34,246 nucleotides of DNA from Streptomyces mexicanus. GTDB taxonomy: Bacteria > Actinomycetota > Actinomycetes > Streptomycetales > Streptomycetaceae. Under the pieces are notes generated by a model. It saw nothing but the letters and a program-made list of their open reading frames with translations, was not told where the DNA came from and made no database searches. Numbering within the stretch: the stretch's first letter is position 1; every line of letters begins with the position of its first letter. The position numbers and the translations under genes are program-made. Positions 1-6,976 of the stretch are shown here, one piece after another. Location of the stretch: NCBI RefSeq assembly GCF_902506575.1, contig NZ_LR732544.1:6997679-7031924 (forward strand), written 5' to 3'.

Positions 1-152
1 CCTGGACCCTGCCCGGCGCCCCCGCCGACGCCGTCCTGATCCGCCCCGACGGCTACGTCGCCTGGACCTCCCCCGGCACCGCCGACGACCTCACCCAGGC
101 CCTCGACCGCTGGTTCGGCACCGCCCGTCTGCCGCAGTCCGCCGGCCGGTGA
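1..152 (+). CDS. FAD-dependent aromatic hydroxylase, C-terminal fragment (cut by window edge)
   Basis: Only the last 49 residues are present, ending at TGA 150-152. The fragment carries the typical end of class A flavoprotein hydroxylases (VLIRPDGYVAWT, then a short helix). At the nucleotide level, bases 1-127 match 1507-1633 of the next gene at 124 of 127 positions, so the two genes are tandem paralogues whose 3' ends have stayed or become nearly identical. Its tail (LPQSAGR) is longer than that of the second copy. The 30-bp gap to the next gene holds an AAGGAG ribosome site, so the two are probably co-transcribed. The reaction is inferred from the family: hydroxylation of a polycyclic aromatic intermediate. 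Confidence 0.85.
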   Translation, partial: WTLPGAPADAVLIRPDGYVAWTSPGTADDLTQALDRWFGTARLPQSAGR

Positions 153-182
153 ACGCCGGCCCCTTCGCGAAGGAGTAACCAC

Positions 183-1646
183 ATGGCCAGGGACGTGATC
201 GTCGTCGGGGCCGGCCCGGTCGGGCTGATGACGGCGGGCGAACTCGGGCTCCGCGGCGTGGACGTCGTCGTCCTCGAACGGCTGCCCGCCCCCACGCGCC
301 AGTCACGCGGCGCGAGCTTCACCAAGCGCACCGCCGAATGCTTCGACCAGCGGGGCCTGCTCGGCCGGCTGGGCGCCACCGAGCGAGCCGACGCCCACTT
401 CGGCGGGGTGCCGATCGACCTCGGCATGCTCGCGCAGGACCACTACGGGCACCGGGGCGTCTCCCAGTTCCGCACCGAGCGGATGCTGGAGGACTGGGCC
501 GGCGAACTCGGCGTGCCCGTCCTGCGCGGCCGGGAGGTGACCGGTCTGCGGCAGGACGACGACGGCGTCGTGGTGAGCGTCGAGGGCCCCGACGGGACGA
601 CCGAGGAGAGCGCCGCCTACCTCGTCGGCTGCGACGGCGGCCGCAGCACCGTCCGCAAGCTGGCCGGGATCGGCTTCCCCGGCACCGACGGCCGGCGCGG
701 CTTCCTCACCGCCGACGTCACCGGCATCCAGACCCGCAAGCGGCGCATCGGCGAGAACCTGCCGGGCGGCAGCATGGTGATGGCGATGGACCTGGAGAAC
801 GGCGTCACCCGCGTCGTCGTCCACGAGGCGGGGACGAAGCCGCCGCGCGACCGCGACGCGATCGCCTACGCCGACCTCGCCGACGCCTGGCAGCGGCTGA
901 CCGGCGAGTCCATCCACCACGGCGACTGCCGCTGGATCAGCTGCTTCACCGACGCCTCCCGGGCCGCCGCCGAGTACCGGCGCGGCCGGGTGTTCCTGGC
1001 CGGTGACGCCGCCCACGTGCAGCCCCCGGCGATGGCGCAGGGCCTGAGCGTGGGCGTGCAGGACGCGGTGAACCTCGGCTGGAAGCTGGCGGCGGCCGTC
1101 CAGGGCTGGGCACCTGAGGACCTGCTCGACAGCTACCACGCCGAACGCCACCCGATCGGCGAGCAGCTGGCGCGCAACGCCCGCGCGGCGATCGAACTGC
1201 GCCTCACCGGACAGGACATGGACCCGGTCCGCGAGATCGTGGGCGAGCTGCTGGCCCACAGGGACGCCGCCGAGTACGCGGCGGGCATGCTGAGCAACCT
1301 CGGCATCCGCTACGACCTGGCCAAGGGCGACCACCCCCTGCTCGGCCGGCGCATGCCCCCCGACACCCTCGTCACCCTCGCCGACGGCACCCGCCCCCGC
1401 GTCGCCGAACTCCTGCGCACCGGACGCGGCCTGCTCCTGGCCGCCGACGAGGCCACCACCGCCGCCGCCCACGGCCACACCGACCGCGTCGACATCCACA
1501 CCGGCACCTGGACCCTGCCCGAAACCCCCGCCGACGCCGTCCTGATCCGCCCCGACGGCTACGTCGCCTGGACCTCCCCCGGCACCGCCGACGACCTCAC
1601 CCAGGCCCTCGACCGCTGGTTCGGCACCGCCCGCAGCGCCCTCTAG
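183..1646 (+). CDS. FAD-dependent aromatic polyketide hydroxylase (PgaE/RdmE-type, class A)
   Basis: A 487-residue NAD(P)H-dependent flavoprotein monooxygenase of the group seen in angucycline and anthracycline pathways. Seen directly: the N-terminal FAD fingerprint GAGPVG (residues 9-14), the mid-protein segment YLVGCDGGRSTVRK, and the second FAD motif GRVFLAGDAAH followed by GLSVGVQDAVNLGWKLAAAV, which is characteristic of polyketide hydroxylases. A thioredoxin-like C-terminal domain ends with the PDGYVAWT strand. The ATG is set by AAGGAG at 170-175. It follows a near-identical paralogue fragment. The TAG stop lies inside the end of the inverted-repeat element at 1643-1823, so the original C-terminus was probably a little longer. 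Family assignment is firm; substrate and position of hydroxylation are unknown. Confidence 0.92.
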   Translation: MARDVIVVGAGPVGLMTAGELGLRGVDVVVLERLPAPTRQSRGASFTKRTAECFDQRGLLGRLGATERADAHFGGVPIDLGMLAQDHYGHRGVSQFRTERMLEDWAGELGVPVLRGREVTGLRQDDDGVVVSVEGPDGTTEESAAYLVGCDGGRSTVRKLAGIGFPGTDGRRGFLTADVTGIQTRKRRIGENLPGGSMVMAMDLENGVTRVVVHEAGTKPPRDRDAIAYADLADAWQRLTGESIHHGDCRWISCFTDASRAAAEYRRGRVFLAGDAAHVQPPAMAQGLSVGVQDAVNLGWKLAAAVQGWAPEDLLDSYHAERHPIGEQLARNARAAIELRLTGQDMDPVREIVGELLAHRDAAEYAAGMLSNLGIRYDLAKGDHPLLGRRMPPDTLVTLADGTRPRVAELLRTGRGLLLAADEATTAAAHGHTDRVDIHTGTWTLPETPADAVLIRPDGYVAWTSPGTADDLTQALDRWFGTARSAL

Positions 1647-1823
1647 GGCGTGTTTCGAAAGCAGCGTCGTCCGCCCGGAGGGCGGGGCCCGCGGCGTCTG
1701 GCGCGGTGCATCGCAAGGCGGAGGGTCGTCCGCGTACGGGGCGTACGCGGACGATCCCGACAACGCGGCGAGGTGCCGTGCCAGGCGTCGCGGGCCGGAC
1801 GGGACTTTCGAAACACGCCCTAG
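1643..1823. mobile_element. MITE-like palindromic element with perfect 19-bp terminal inverted repeats
   Basis: The ends are perfect inverted repeats: CTAGGGCGTGTTTCGAAAG at 1643-1661 and its exact complement at 1805-1823. Inside, 1726-1737 and 1743-1754 form a perfect 12-bp hairpin around GGGGC. The flanking parts (around 1688-1710 and 1773-1795) also pair imperfectly, with differences that would allow G-U pairs in RNA. The whole 181 bp can thus fold as one long hairpin. No transposase ORF is present, which fits a non-autonomous miniature element. The terminal CTAG at both ends may be a target duplication or part of the repeat. The left end provides the TAG stop of the hydroxylase before it. 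Confidence 0.7.
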
Positions 1824-1873
1824 GCGCTCTCGACCGGAGGGCTGGGCCCCCCGGCGAGACTGCCAGGGCCTGT

Positions 1874-1898
1874 CCCGGCGCCGGTCGCCGGCGCCGGG
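1874..1898 (+). terminator. Stem-loop, probable terminator of the upstream hydroxylase
   Basis: A perfect 11-bp stem (1874-1884 with 1888-1898, CCCGGCGCCGG) closes a TCG loop. No U-tract follows, as is common in Streptomyces. It may be the original terminator of the hydroxylase genes, separated from them by the inserted element. Confidence 0.5.
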
Positions 1899-1937
1899 GC
1901 GGCCTCTCACGACACTAACCGCGAAGGATCTGGTGGA

Positions 1938-3416
1938 ATGGCTGACACCGAACAGGATCAGGTGAGTGGAAAGCCCCATGTGGTCGTCATCGGGGGTGGC
2001 ATCGCGGGACTGGCGGCGGCGTTCCGGCTCCGCGACGAGCCGGTCCGGGTGACGGTCCTGGAGGCGTCGTCCCGGCTGGGCGGGAAGCTGTCGGTCTCCG
2101 AGGTGGCGGGCGTCCCCGTCGACGAGGGCGCCGAGTCGCTGTACGCCAACCGGCGCCGGACCACCGGGCTGATCGCGGACGCCGGGCTCGGCGAGAAGAT
2201 CATGTCCGCCGGCGTCACCGCGTCGGCGATCTGGAGCAGGGGCGAGGTCCGGCACCAGCCGGACCGTCAGTTCATGGGCGTGCCCTGCGACATGGACGAC
2301 CTCGCCCGGTCGGGCGTCGTCTCCGCGGAGGGTGTCGAGCGGGCCCGGCAGGACCTGGTGCTGCCGTCGTTCGACCTGGAGGGCGACGTCTCGGTCGCAA
2401 ACTACGTCGGCGGCCGCTTCGGCCAGGAGGTCGTGGACCGCCTGGTCGAGCCGTTCCTCGCCGGGGTGTTCGCCGGCCGTGCCGCGGACCTGTCGTTCGA
2501 GGCCACGCTGACGCCGCTGGCCAAGGCGGCCCGTGCGCACGTCTCGCTGGCGGACGCGGCGGCCTCGCTGACGCCCGTGCTCGCCGAGGGCCAGAAGCCG
2601 CCGCCCGTGCGCGTGGCGACCCTGGACGGCGGGTTCGGCTCGCTGCCCCCCGTGCTCGTGCGCGAGGTGCTGGCGGCGGCGCCCGACGCGTCGGTGCGCA
2701 CCGACGCCCCCGTCCGCGAGCTGACCCGCGGCGCGAACGGCTGGCGGGTCACCGTCGGCACGGCCGCCGCCCCGGAGCACATCGACGCCGACGCGGTCGT
2801 CATCGCCGTACCGGCGGGCCCCGCGGGCAAGCTGCTCGCCCAGGTGCCCGGAACCACCGCCGCCGTCTCGGCCTTCGGCGAGGTGCCGTACTCCAGCGTG
2901 GCGATGGTGACGCTCGCCTACCCGCGCTCGGCGTTCCCCGTCCCCCTGGCGGGCCGCGGCTACGCCGCCTACCGGGTGCCCGCCCCGGAGGGCAAGGCGG
3001 TCAAGGAGGTCACCTTCACCACCGTGAAGTGGCCGCACCTGGCCGGCGAGGTGGAGATCATCCGCTGCTCGATCGGGCGGTTCGGCGAGGAGCACCTGCT
3101 GGGACGCGAGGACGCCGACCTCGTGGCGCTGGCGACGGCCGAGCTCGCCGAGGCCATCGGAGTGCGCGGCGCCCCGGTGGCGAGCCGGGTCAACCGCTGG
3201 GCGGACGCCCTGCCGCAGTACACCGTCGGCCACTTCGAGCGGGTGCGGCGCATCCGCGAGTCGGTGGCCGCGCAGCCCGGACTCGCCGTCTGCGGCGCCC
3301 TCTACGACGGTGTCGGTGTCGGCGTGTGCATGGCCTCGGCCCGGCAGGCGGCCGAGCAGGTGCTGGACTGGGTGCGGCACAACGCGCCGGCCCGCTCGGT
3401 GGCGGTCGGAGCCTGA
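1938..3416 (+). CDS. hemG: Protoporphyrinogen oxidase-like FAD amine-oxidase family protein
   Basis: A 492-residue FAD oxidase of the protoporphyrinogen IX oxidase (HemG/HemY) type. The housekeeping reaction removes six electrons from protoporphyrinogen using O2. The N-terminus has the Rossmann motif GGGIAGLAAAF and the VTVLEASSRLGGKL strand. The C-terminus has LPQYTVGHFERV and ALYDGVGVGVCMASARQAAEQV, the FAD-contacting end of this family, and length is normal. ATG 1938 is preceded by AAGGAT at 1924-1929. No hemE or hemQ is adjacent, unlike the usual actinobacterial heme locus. A second copy inside a cluster could be a resistant target enzyme or a desaturase acting on the product. Symbol given by similarity only. 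Confidence 0.85.
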   Translation: MADTEQDQVSGKPHVVVIGGGIAGLAAAFRLRDEPVRVTVLEASSRLGGKLSVSEVAGVPVDEGAESLYANRRRTTGLIADAGLGEKIMSAGVTASAIWSRGEVRHQPDRQFMGVPCDMDDLARSGVVSAEGVERARQDLVLPSFDLEGDVSVANYVGGRFGQEVVDRLVEPFLAGVFAGRAADLSFEATLTPLAKAARAHVSLADAAASLTPVLAEGQKPPPVRVATLDGGFGSLPPVLVREVLAAAPDASVRTDAPVRELTRGANGWRVTVGTAAAPEHIDADAVVIAVPAGPAGKLLAQVPGTTAAVSAFGEVPYSSVAMVTLAYPRSAFPVPLAGRGYAAYRVPAPEGKAVKEVTFTTVKWPHLAGEVEIIRCSIGRFGEEHLLGREDADLVALATAELAEAIGVRGAPVASRVNRWADALPQYTVGHFERVRRIRESVAAQPGLAVCGALYDGVGVGVCMASARQAAEQVLDWVRHNAPARSVAVGA

Positions 3417-3423
3417 CCCCCCT

Positions 3424-3469
3424 CACGCAGAAGCGGCCGTGCCCGTCCGGGCACGGCCGCTTCTGCGTG
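3424..3469. terminator. Bidirectional Rho-independent terminator
   Basis: A perfect 22-bp inverted repeat (3424-3445 with 3448-3469) separated by two bases. It sits between two convergent genes, 7 bp after the hemG-like stop and 12 bp from the stop of the minus-strand flavoprotein, and so serves both. Confidence 0.9.
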
Positions 3470-3481
3470 TCTGTCGCGGTG

Positions 3482-5233
3482 TCAGCGGTCCAGCACCGCG
3501 GCGAACACCTGTGCCAGGGTCTGCTCGGCGTCCTGGCCGGCGCCCGTGCTGCGCCAGGCGACGTGCTGGTCGGGGCGGACCAGGAGGGCGCCGGCGTCGG
3601 TGATCCCGCGGACGGCCTCCCAGCCGCCCTCGGCGTCGGCGTACTCGCAGCCGGCGCCGATGCGGACGGTCGTGATGCGCACGGAGAACTTCTCCGCCAC
3701 CCGCGCGGCCGCCTCGCACCACGGCGTCCCCTGCGGGCCGGTGATCAGCGTGAAGTCGGTCCGGCCGGCGAGGTCCAGCGTGGACAGCCGCCGGTCGCCG
3801 GCGGTGATCCAGGCGTGCGGCAGCCGGTGCCCGGGCCGTGAGGTGGGCCGGTGCTCGTTGCGCATGGGGACGCGGGCCGGCGGCTCGCTGCCGTCCGGGA
3901 CGAGCGCGCCGTCCTCGTAGTGGAAGCCCACCTCCATGTCGAGGGACTGGCAGCCCCCGCGGTGGGTGTGGAAGATCTCCCGGGCGCGCGCCCGCACGGT
4001 GTCGCCGAGGGGCGAGGGGTCGAAGTACGACTCGAGGCGCTGCTTGCGGCGGCCCGCCGGGATGTTGTGGCCGGCGCCGATGGCGTCGATGACCGCCTGG
4101 TGGTGCACGGCGGCGGAGACCGCCCAGTCGACGTTCTCCCGGCCCACGGGCCGGCGCTCCGCCTCGTAGCTGTCGATGAGGCCGTCGGACGCGCGGCCGC
4201 CGAGGACCGCGGCCAGCTTCCAGGCCAGGTTGTGCGCGTCCTGGATGCCGGTGTTCAGGCCCAGGCCGACGGCGGGGGGCTGGCGGTGCGCGGCGTCGCC
4301 GGCGATCAGCACGCGGCCCACCCGGTAGCGGTCGGCGAGGTGCGCGTGCACGATCCAGTCCGTCACCTTGTGCACCGTCACCTCCAGGTCCGGGATGCGC
4401 AGCAGCTCACGGATCCGGGGGACGACGTTCTCGTTGTTCCAGCGGCCGGCGGGGCCGGGGGCGAAGTGCAGGCCCCACTGCTCGCACTCCTTGCCCCAGC
4501 GCGGCCCCATCTCGATCAGGTTGCTCGACAGGTCGGGGTCCTCGGGGCTGAGGAAGTGCGTGATGAGCGTGCCCTCCTCCCACCACTCGGACAGGTCGGC
4601 GGAGAAGTACACGGTGGTGGTGTTGACCAGTCCGGGCGGGCCCTGCATCTCGATGCCGACCTCGGTGCCGACCGTGCGGCCGCCGTCGGCCCCGAGCAGG
4701 TACTGCGCCTTGACGGTGGTGATCTCGCCCGTCTCCAGGTCGCGGATCTCGGCGGCCACGTGGTCGCCCTCGTCGGAGAACGAGGTCAGTTCGTGGTGGA
4801 ACAGGATCCGCCCGGGATTGCGGTCCTCCGCGTGCCGGCGCAGGATCGGCTCCAGCCACATCTGCGGCAGCTTGGCCGGCAGGACGGGCCCGGCCGCCGC
4901 GTAGGTCTCGCGCAGCGAACCGCCGCCGAAGGCGTCCATCTCGTGGATCAGGCGCCGCTCCAGCGGCCCGTCACCGGCGAGTGTGGTCTGCCAGCGCACC
5001 TTGCCGAACTTCTCCAGCGGCGCCGCCTGGGCGAGCACGTCGTCGGCGACCCCGTGCTGCCGGAAGATCTCCATCGTGCGCTGGTTGAGGTAGTGCGCCT
5101 TCGGAACCCTCGATGTGTCCGGGTGCCGCTCCACCAGCAGATGATCGACGCCCTGGTCGGACAGGAAGACGGAGGCGGACAGACCGCATCCGCCACCGCC
5201 CACGATCAGAACCGGAACCTCGATGGCTCCCAT
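3482..5233 (-). CDS. FAD-dependent phenol-hydroxylase-type monooxygenase (TfdB/PheA-like)
   Basis: A 583-residue class A flavoprotein hydroxylase, longer than and distant from the one at 183-1646. It shows the N-terminal FAD motif GGGGCGLSASVFL, the substrate-loop segment AHYLNQRTMEIFRQHGV typical of the 2,4-dichlorophenol 6-monooxygenase branch, YLLGADGGRT, the second FAD motif VGRVLIAGDAAH and GLGLNTGIQDAHNLAWKLAA. A thioredoxin-fold C-terminal domain ends GALLVRPDQHVAWR. It should hydroxylate a phenolic or fused aromatic ring using NAD(P)H and O2. The gene has its own upstream region (5234-5319) with a palindrome and lies beyond a terminator that closes the large minus-strand operon, so it is probably separately regulated. 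Substrate unknown. Confidence 0.92.
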   Translation of the reverse strand: MGAIEVPVLIVGGGGCGLSASVFLSDQGVDHLLVERHPDTSRVPKAHYLNQRTMEIFRQHGVADDVLAQAAPLEKFGKVRWQTTLAGDGPLERRLIHEMDAFGGGSLRETYAAAGPVLPAKLPQMWLEPILRRHAEDRNPGRILFHHELTSFSDEGDHVAAEIRDLETGEITTVKAQYLLGADGGRTVGTEVGIEMQGPPGLVNTTTVYFSADLSEWWEEGTLITHFLSPEDPDLSSNLIEMGPRWGKECEQWGLHFAPGPAGRWNNENVVPRIRELLRIPDLEVTVHKVTDWIVHAHLADRYRVGRVLIAGDAAHRQPPAVGLGLNTGIQDAHNLAWKLAAVLGGRASDGLIDSYEAERRPVGRENVDWAVSAAVHHQAVIDAIGAGHNIPAGRRKQRLESYFDPSPLGDTVRARAREIFHTHRGGCQSLDMEVGFHYEDGALVPDGSEPPARVPMRNEHRPTSRPGHRLPHAWITAGDRRLSTLDLAGRTDFTLITGPQGTPWCEAAARVAEKFSVRITTVRIGAGCEYADAEGGWEAVRGITDAGALLVRPDQHVAWRSTGAGQDAEQTLAQVFAAVLDR

Positions 5234-5261
5234 ATTCGCCCCTTAAGGATCGACCGATGCG

Positions 5262-5282
5262 TTGCCAGTCGCAGCCTGGCAA
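5262..5282. promoter_or_regulatory. Operator-like palindrome upstream of the 5233 flavoprotein
   Basis: TTGCCAG at 5262-5268 and CTGGCAA at 5276-5282 form a perfect 7-bp inverted repeat with a 7-base spacer, about 30 bp before the start codon of the minus-strand hydroxylase. Size and position suit a TetR- or MarR-type repressor site. No adjacent repressor gene is visible, so the binder is unknown. Confidence 0.4.
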
Positions 5283-5319
5283 AGCCGTCTTCAGCAGTGG
5301 TCAAGCACGGCTGGACCGC

Positions 5320-5361
5320 GCCCGCGCCGGGCGGTCACGCGGGTGACCGGCCGGCGCGGGC
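5320..5361 (-). terminator. Terminator closing the large minus-strand operon
   Basis: An 11-bp stem (5320-5330 with 5351-5361) continues, after a 2x2 internal loop, into a 6-bp stem (5333-5338 with 5343-5348, GGTCAC/GTGACC) with a 4-base loop. It lies 40 bp past the stop of the aldolase/split-barrel frame. Confidence 0.75.
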
Positions 5362-5400
5362 ACGGCGGGCGGCCCCGGGGTGGTGTCGCCTTCGGCGGGT

Positions 5401-5859
5401 TCAGCCGAGCCAGGCGCCGTCGCGCATGAGGTCACGTCCGGCCAGCTCGTTCGACTCCCGCCAGGCCTGGACGCGCCGGGGCCGGATCCGGAAGTACTGG
5501 TAGGGCTCGTCGAGCTTGCGGGGGTCGAACCCGGTCCTGGCCGCGAAGGCGTCGCCCAGCTCCTCGCCCAGCTCGGTGACGTCCACCGGCTCCGCGACAC
5601 CGTCGATGAGCACGACGTCACGGGTCGGCCCGAGGCCGAGCCGCACCCGGCCGTCGGCCAGCAGGTTGCGGCCGGTGACCGAGTCGCGGGGCGTGGAGAC
5701 GAGGATCGCGTTCCCGTCCCAGTGGTAGGACAGCGGGATCAGGTGGACGCCGCGGGAGGCACCCGCCGTGGCCACCCACAGATCGACGTCGTTCTCCAGC
5801 CTCGCCCGAGTGTCCCGCAGCCGTTCCTCGAGTCCGCGCGCGGGTGGCTTCGTCGTCAT
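5401..5859 (-). CDS. FMN/F420-binding split-barrel (PPOX-like) protein, internal start of the longer frame
   Basis: A 152-residue protein could start at ATG 5859 (MTTKPPARGLEERL). A GGAGGA Shine-Dalgarno (plus-strand 5863-5868) sits at ideal spacing, which argues that it is translated on its own inside the longer frame. The sequence fits the pyridoxamine 5'-phosphate oxidase-like family, including F420-dependent members: a central barrel with VHLIPLSYHWDG and an end of the form YFRIRPRRVQAWRESNEL. Members reduce or oxidise small molecules with FMN or F420. Last gene of the operon, ending 40 bp before the hairpin at 5320-5361. It shares its frame with the aldolase, so an ancestral stop may have been lost. 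Substrate unknown. Confidence 0.6.
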   Translation of the reverse strand: MTTKPPARGLEERLRDTRARLENDVDLWVATAGASRGVHLIPLSYHWDGNAILVSTPRDSVTGRNLLADGRVRLGLGPTRDVVLIDGVAEPVDVTELGEELGDAFAARTGFDPRKLDEPYQYFRIRPRRVQAWRESNELAGRDLMRDGAWLG

Positions 5860-6972
5860 GTTTCCTCCGTCAGTGCCGGGGGCGAGCCCCCTTGGGGTGG
5901 TCCTGGGCCGCCGGCCGGGCCCGGACACGGTGGCCGCGACGGCCGCCAGCGCCCGGACGGCCGCGCGTACCCCGATCATGTCGTGTGCGCGGTGGGTCAC
6001 GAAGCGCACGTGTCCGTTCGGCAGCGGCAGGACGCGCACGCCGTGGCCGGCCAGGCGCTCGGCGCACTCGCCGGCGCTCAGTCCGGCCAGCCGTGCCATG
6101 ACCATGTTGGTCGGCCGGGGCGGGCGCATCACCTCCACGCCGGGCACCGTGGCGAGCCCGGCGGCGAGCGCCGCGGCCGTCTCGTGGTCGGCGGCCAGGT
6201 CGGGCAGGCGGTCGAGCGCCACCAGGGCGGGCGCGGCGAGGACGCCCACCTGGTGCAGGGAACCGCCCAGCCAGCCCCTCAGCGCGCGGGCGCGGGCGAC
6301 GTACTCGCGTGTTCCGCACAGCAGCGCGCCCGCGGGGGCACCGAGCCCCTTGGAGACGGAGAAGGTGACGCTGTGCGCCGGCCGGGCCAGGTGCGCGGGC
6401 GGCACCGCGAGCGCCACGGCCGCGTTGGCGAGCCTCGCGCCGTCGAGGTGCAGGTGCGCGCCATGTTGGTGGGCCAGCGCGGCCACGGCGTACGTCGCTT
6501 CGGCGTCCAGGGCGTTGCCGGAGTGCATCATGGCGGTGTTCTCGACGCAGACCACGACGGGTCGGTCCGTGCGGGCGGCGAGCAGCGCGGCCAGGGCGTC
6601 GGGGTCGGGCAGGCCGTCGGGGCGCTGCCGCACCAACAGCAGCTCGATGCCGCCGAAGCGGCGCAGCCCGTCCGACTCCAGGAACGCCATGTGGGTGTCC
6701 GCGCCGGCGATCACCCGCGGGGCGGGCGATCCGGGCGGGCCGGCCGCGGCGAGCGGGGCGAGCAGATTGGCCATCGTGCCGGTGGGCGTGAACAGTGCGG
6801 CCTCGGTGCCGAGCAGGTCGGCGACCCGCTCCTGCAGGAGGACGACCGTCGGGTCGTCGCCGTAGACGTCGTCCCCGACCTCCGCCGCGGCCGTCGCCCG
6901 GCGCATCCGCGCGTCCGGCAGGGTGCGGGTGTCGCTGCGGAAGTCCAGGTGCGGGGGGCCGGTGCGCGCCAC
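5401..6972 (-). CDS. Low-specificity threonine aldolase-like enzyme, in frame with a flavin split-barrel domain
   Basis: An unbroken 523-residue frame from GTG 6972. Residues 1 to about 370 are a fold-type I PLP enzyme of the threonine aldolase/beta-eliminating lyase family. It has the N-terminal DFRSDTRTLP, the cofactor-site LHLDGARLANA, and SVSKGLGAPAG with the PLP lysine at 208. Such enzymes interconvert beta-hydroxy-amino acids with glycine plus an aldehyde. Residues 372-523 are a pyridoxamine-5'-phosphate-oxidase-like split barrel. No stop separates the two, yet Met372 has its own strong ribosome site (see 5401-5859), so the product may be a fusion, two proteins, or both. The start lies 4 bp past the aldehyde dehydrogenase stop, and the upstream dehydrogenase could supply or remove the aldehyde partner. 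Confidence 0.85.
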   Translation of the reverse strand: MARTGPPHLDFRSDTRTLPDARMRRATAAAEVGDDVYGDDPTVVLLQERVADLLGTEAALFTPTGTMANLLAPLAAAGPPGSPAPRVIAGADTHMAFLESDGLRRFGGIELLLVRQRPDGLPDPDALAALLAARTDRPVVVCVENTAMMHSGNALDAEATYAVAALAHQHGAHLHLDGARLANAAVALAVPPAHLARPAHSVTFSVSKGLGAPAGALLCGTREYVARARALRGWLGGSLHQVGVLAAPALVALDRLPDLAADHETAAALAAGLATVPGVEVMRPPRPTNMVMARLAGLSAGECAERLAGHGVRVLPLPNGHVRFVTHRAHDMIGVRAAVRALAAVAATVSGPGRRPRTTPRGLAPGTDGGNMTTKPPARGLEERLRDTRARLENDVDLWVATAGASRGVHLIPLSYHWDGNAILVSTPRDSVTGRNLLADGRVRLGLGPTRDVVLIDGVAEPVDVTELGEELGDAFAARTGFDPRKLDEPYQYFRIRPRRVQAWRESNELAGRDLMRDGAWLG

Positions 6973-6976
6973 GATG

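Noticed and set aside
303..3380. A 1025-codon open frame on the minus strand
   Set aside because: It lies antisense to two clear flavoprotein genes, shows low-complexity Arg/Gly/Val composition, and spans the inverted-repeat element. It is a GC-rich antisense artefact.
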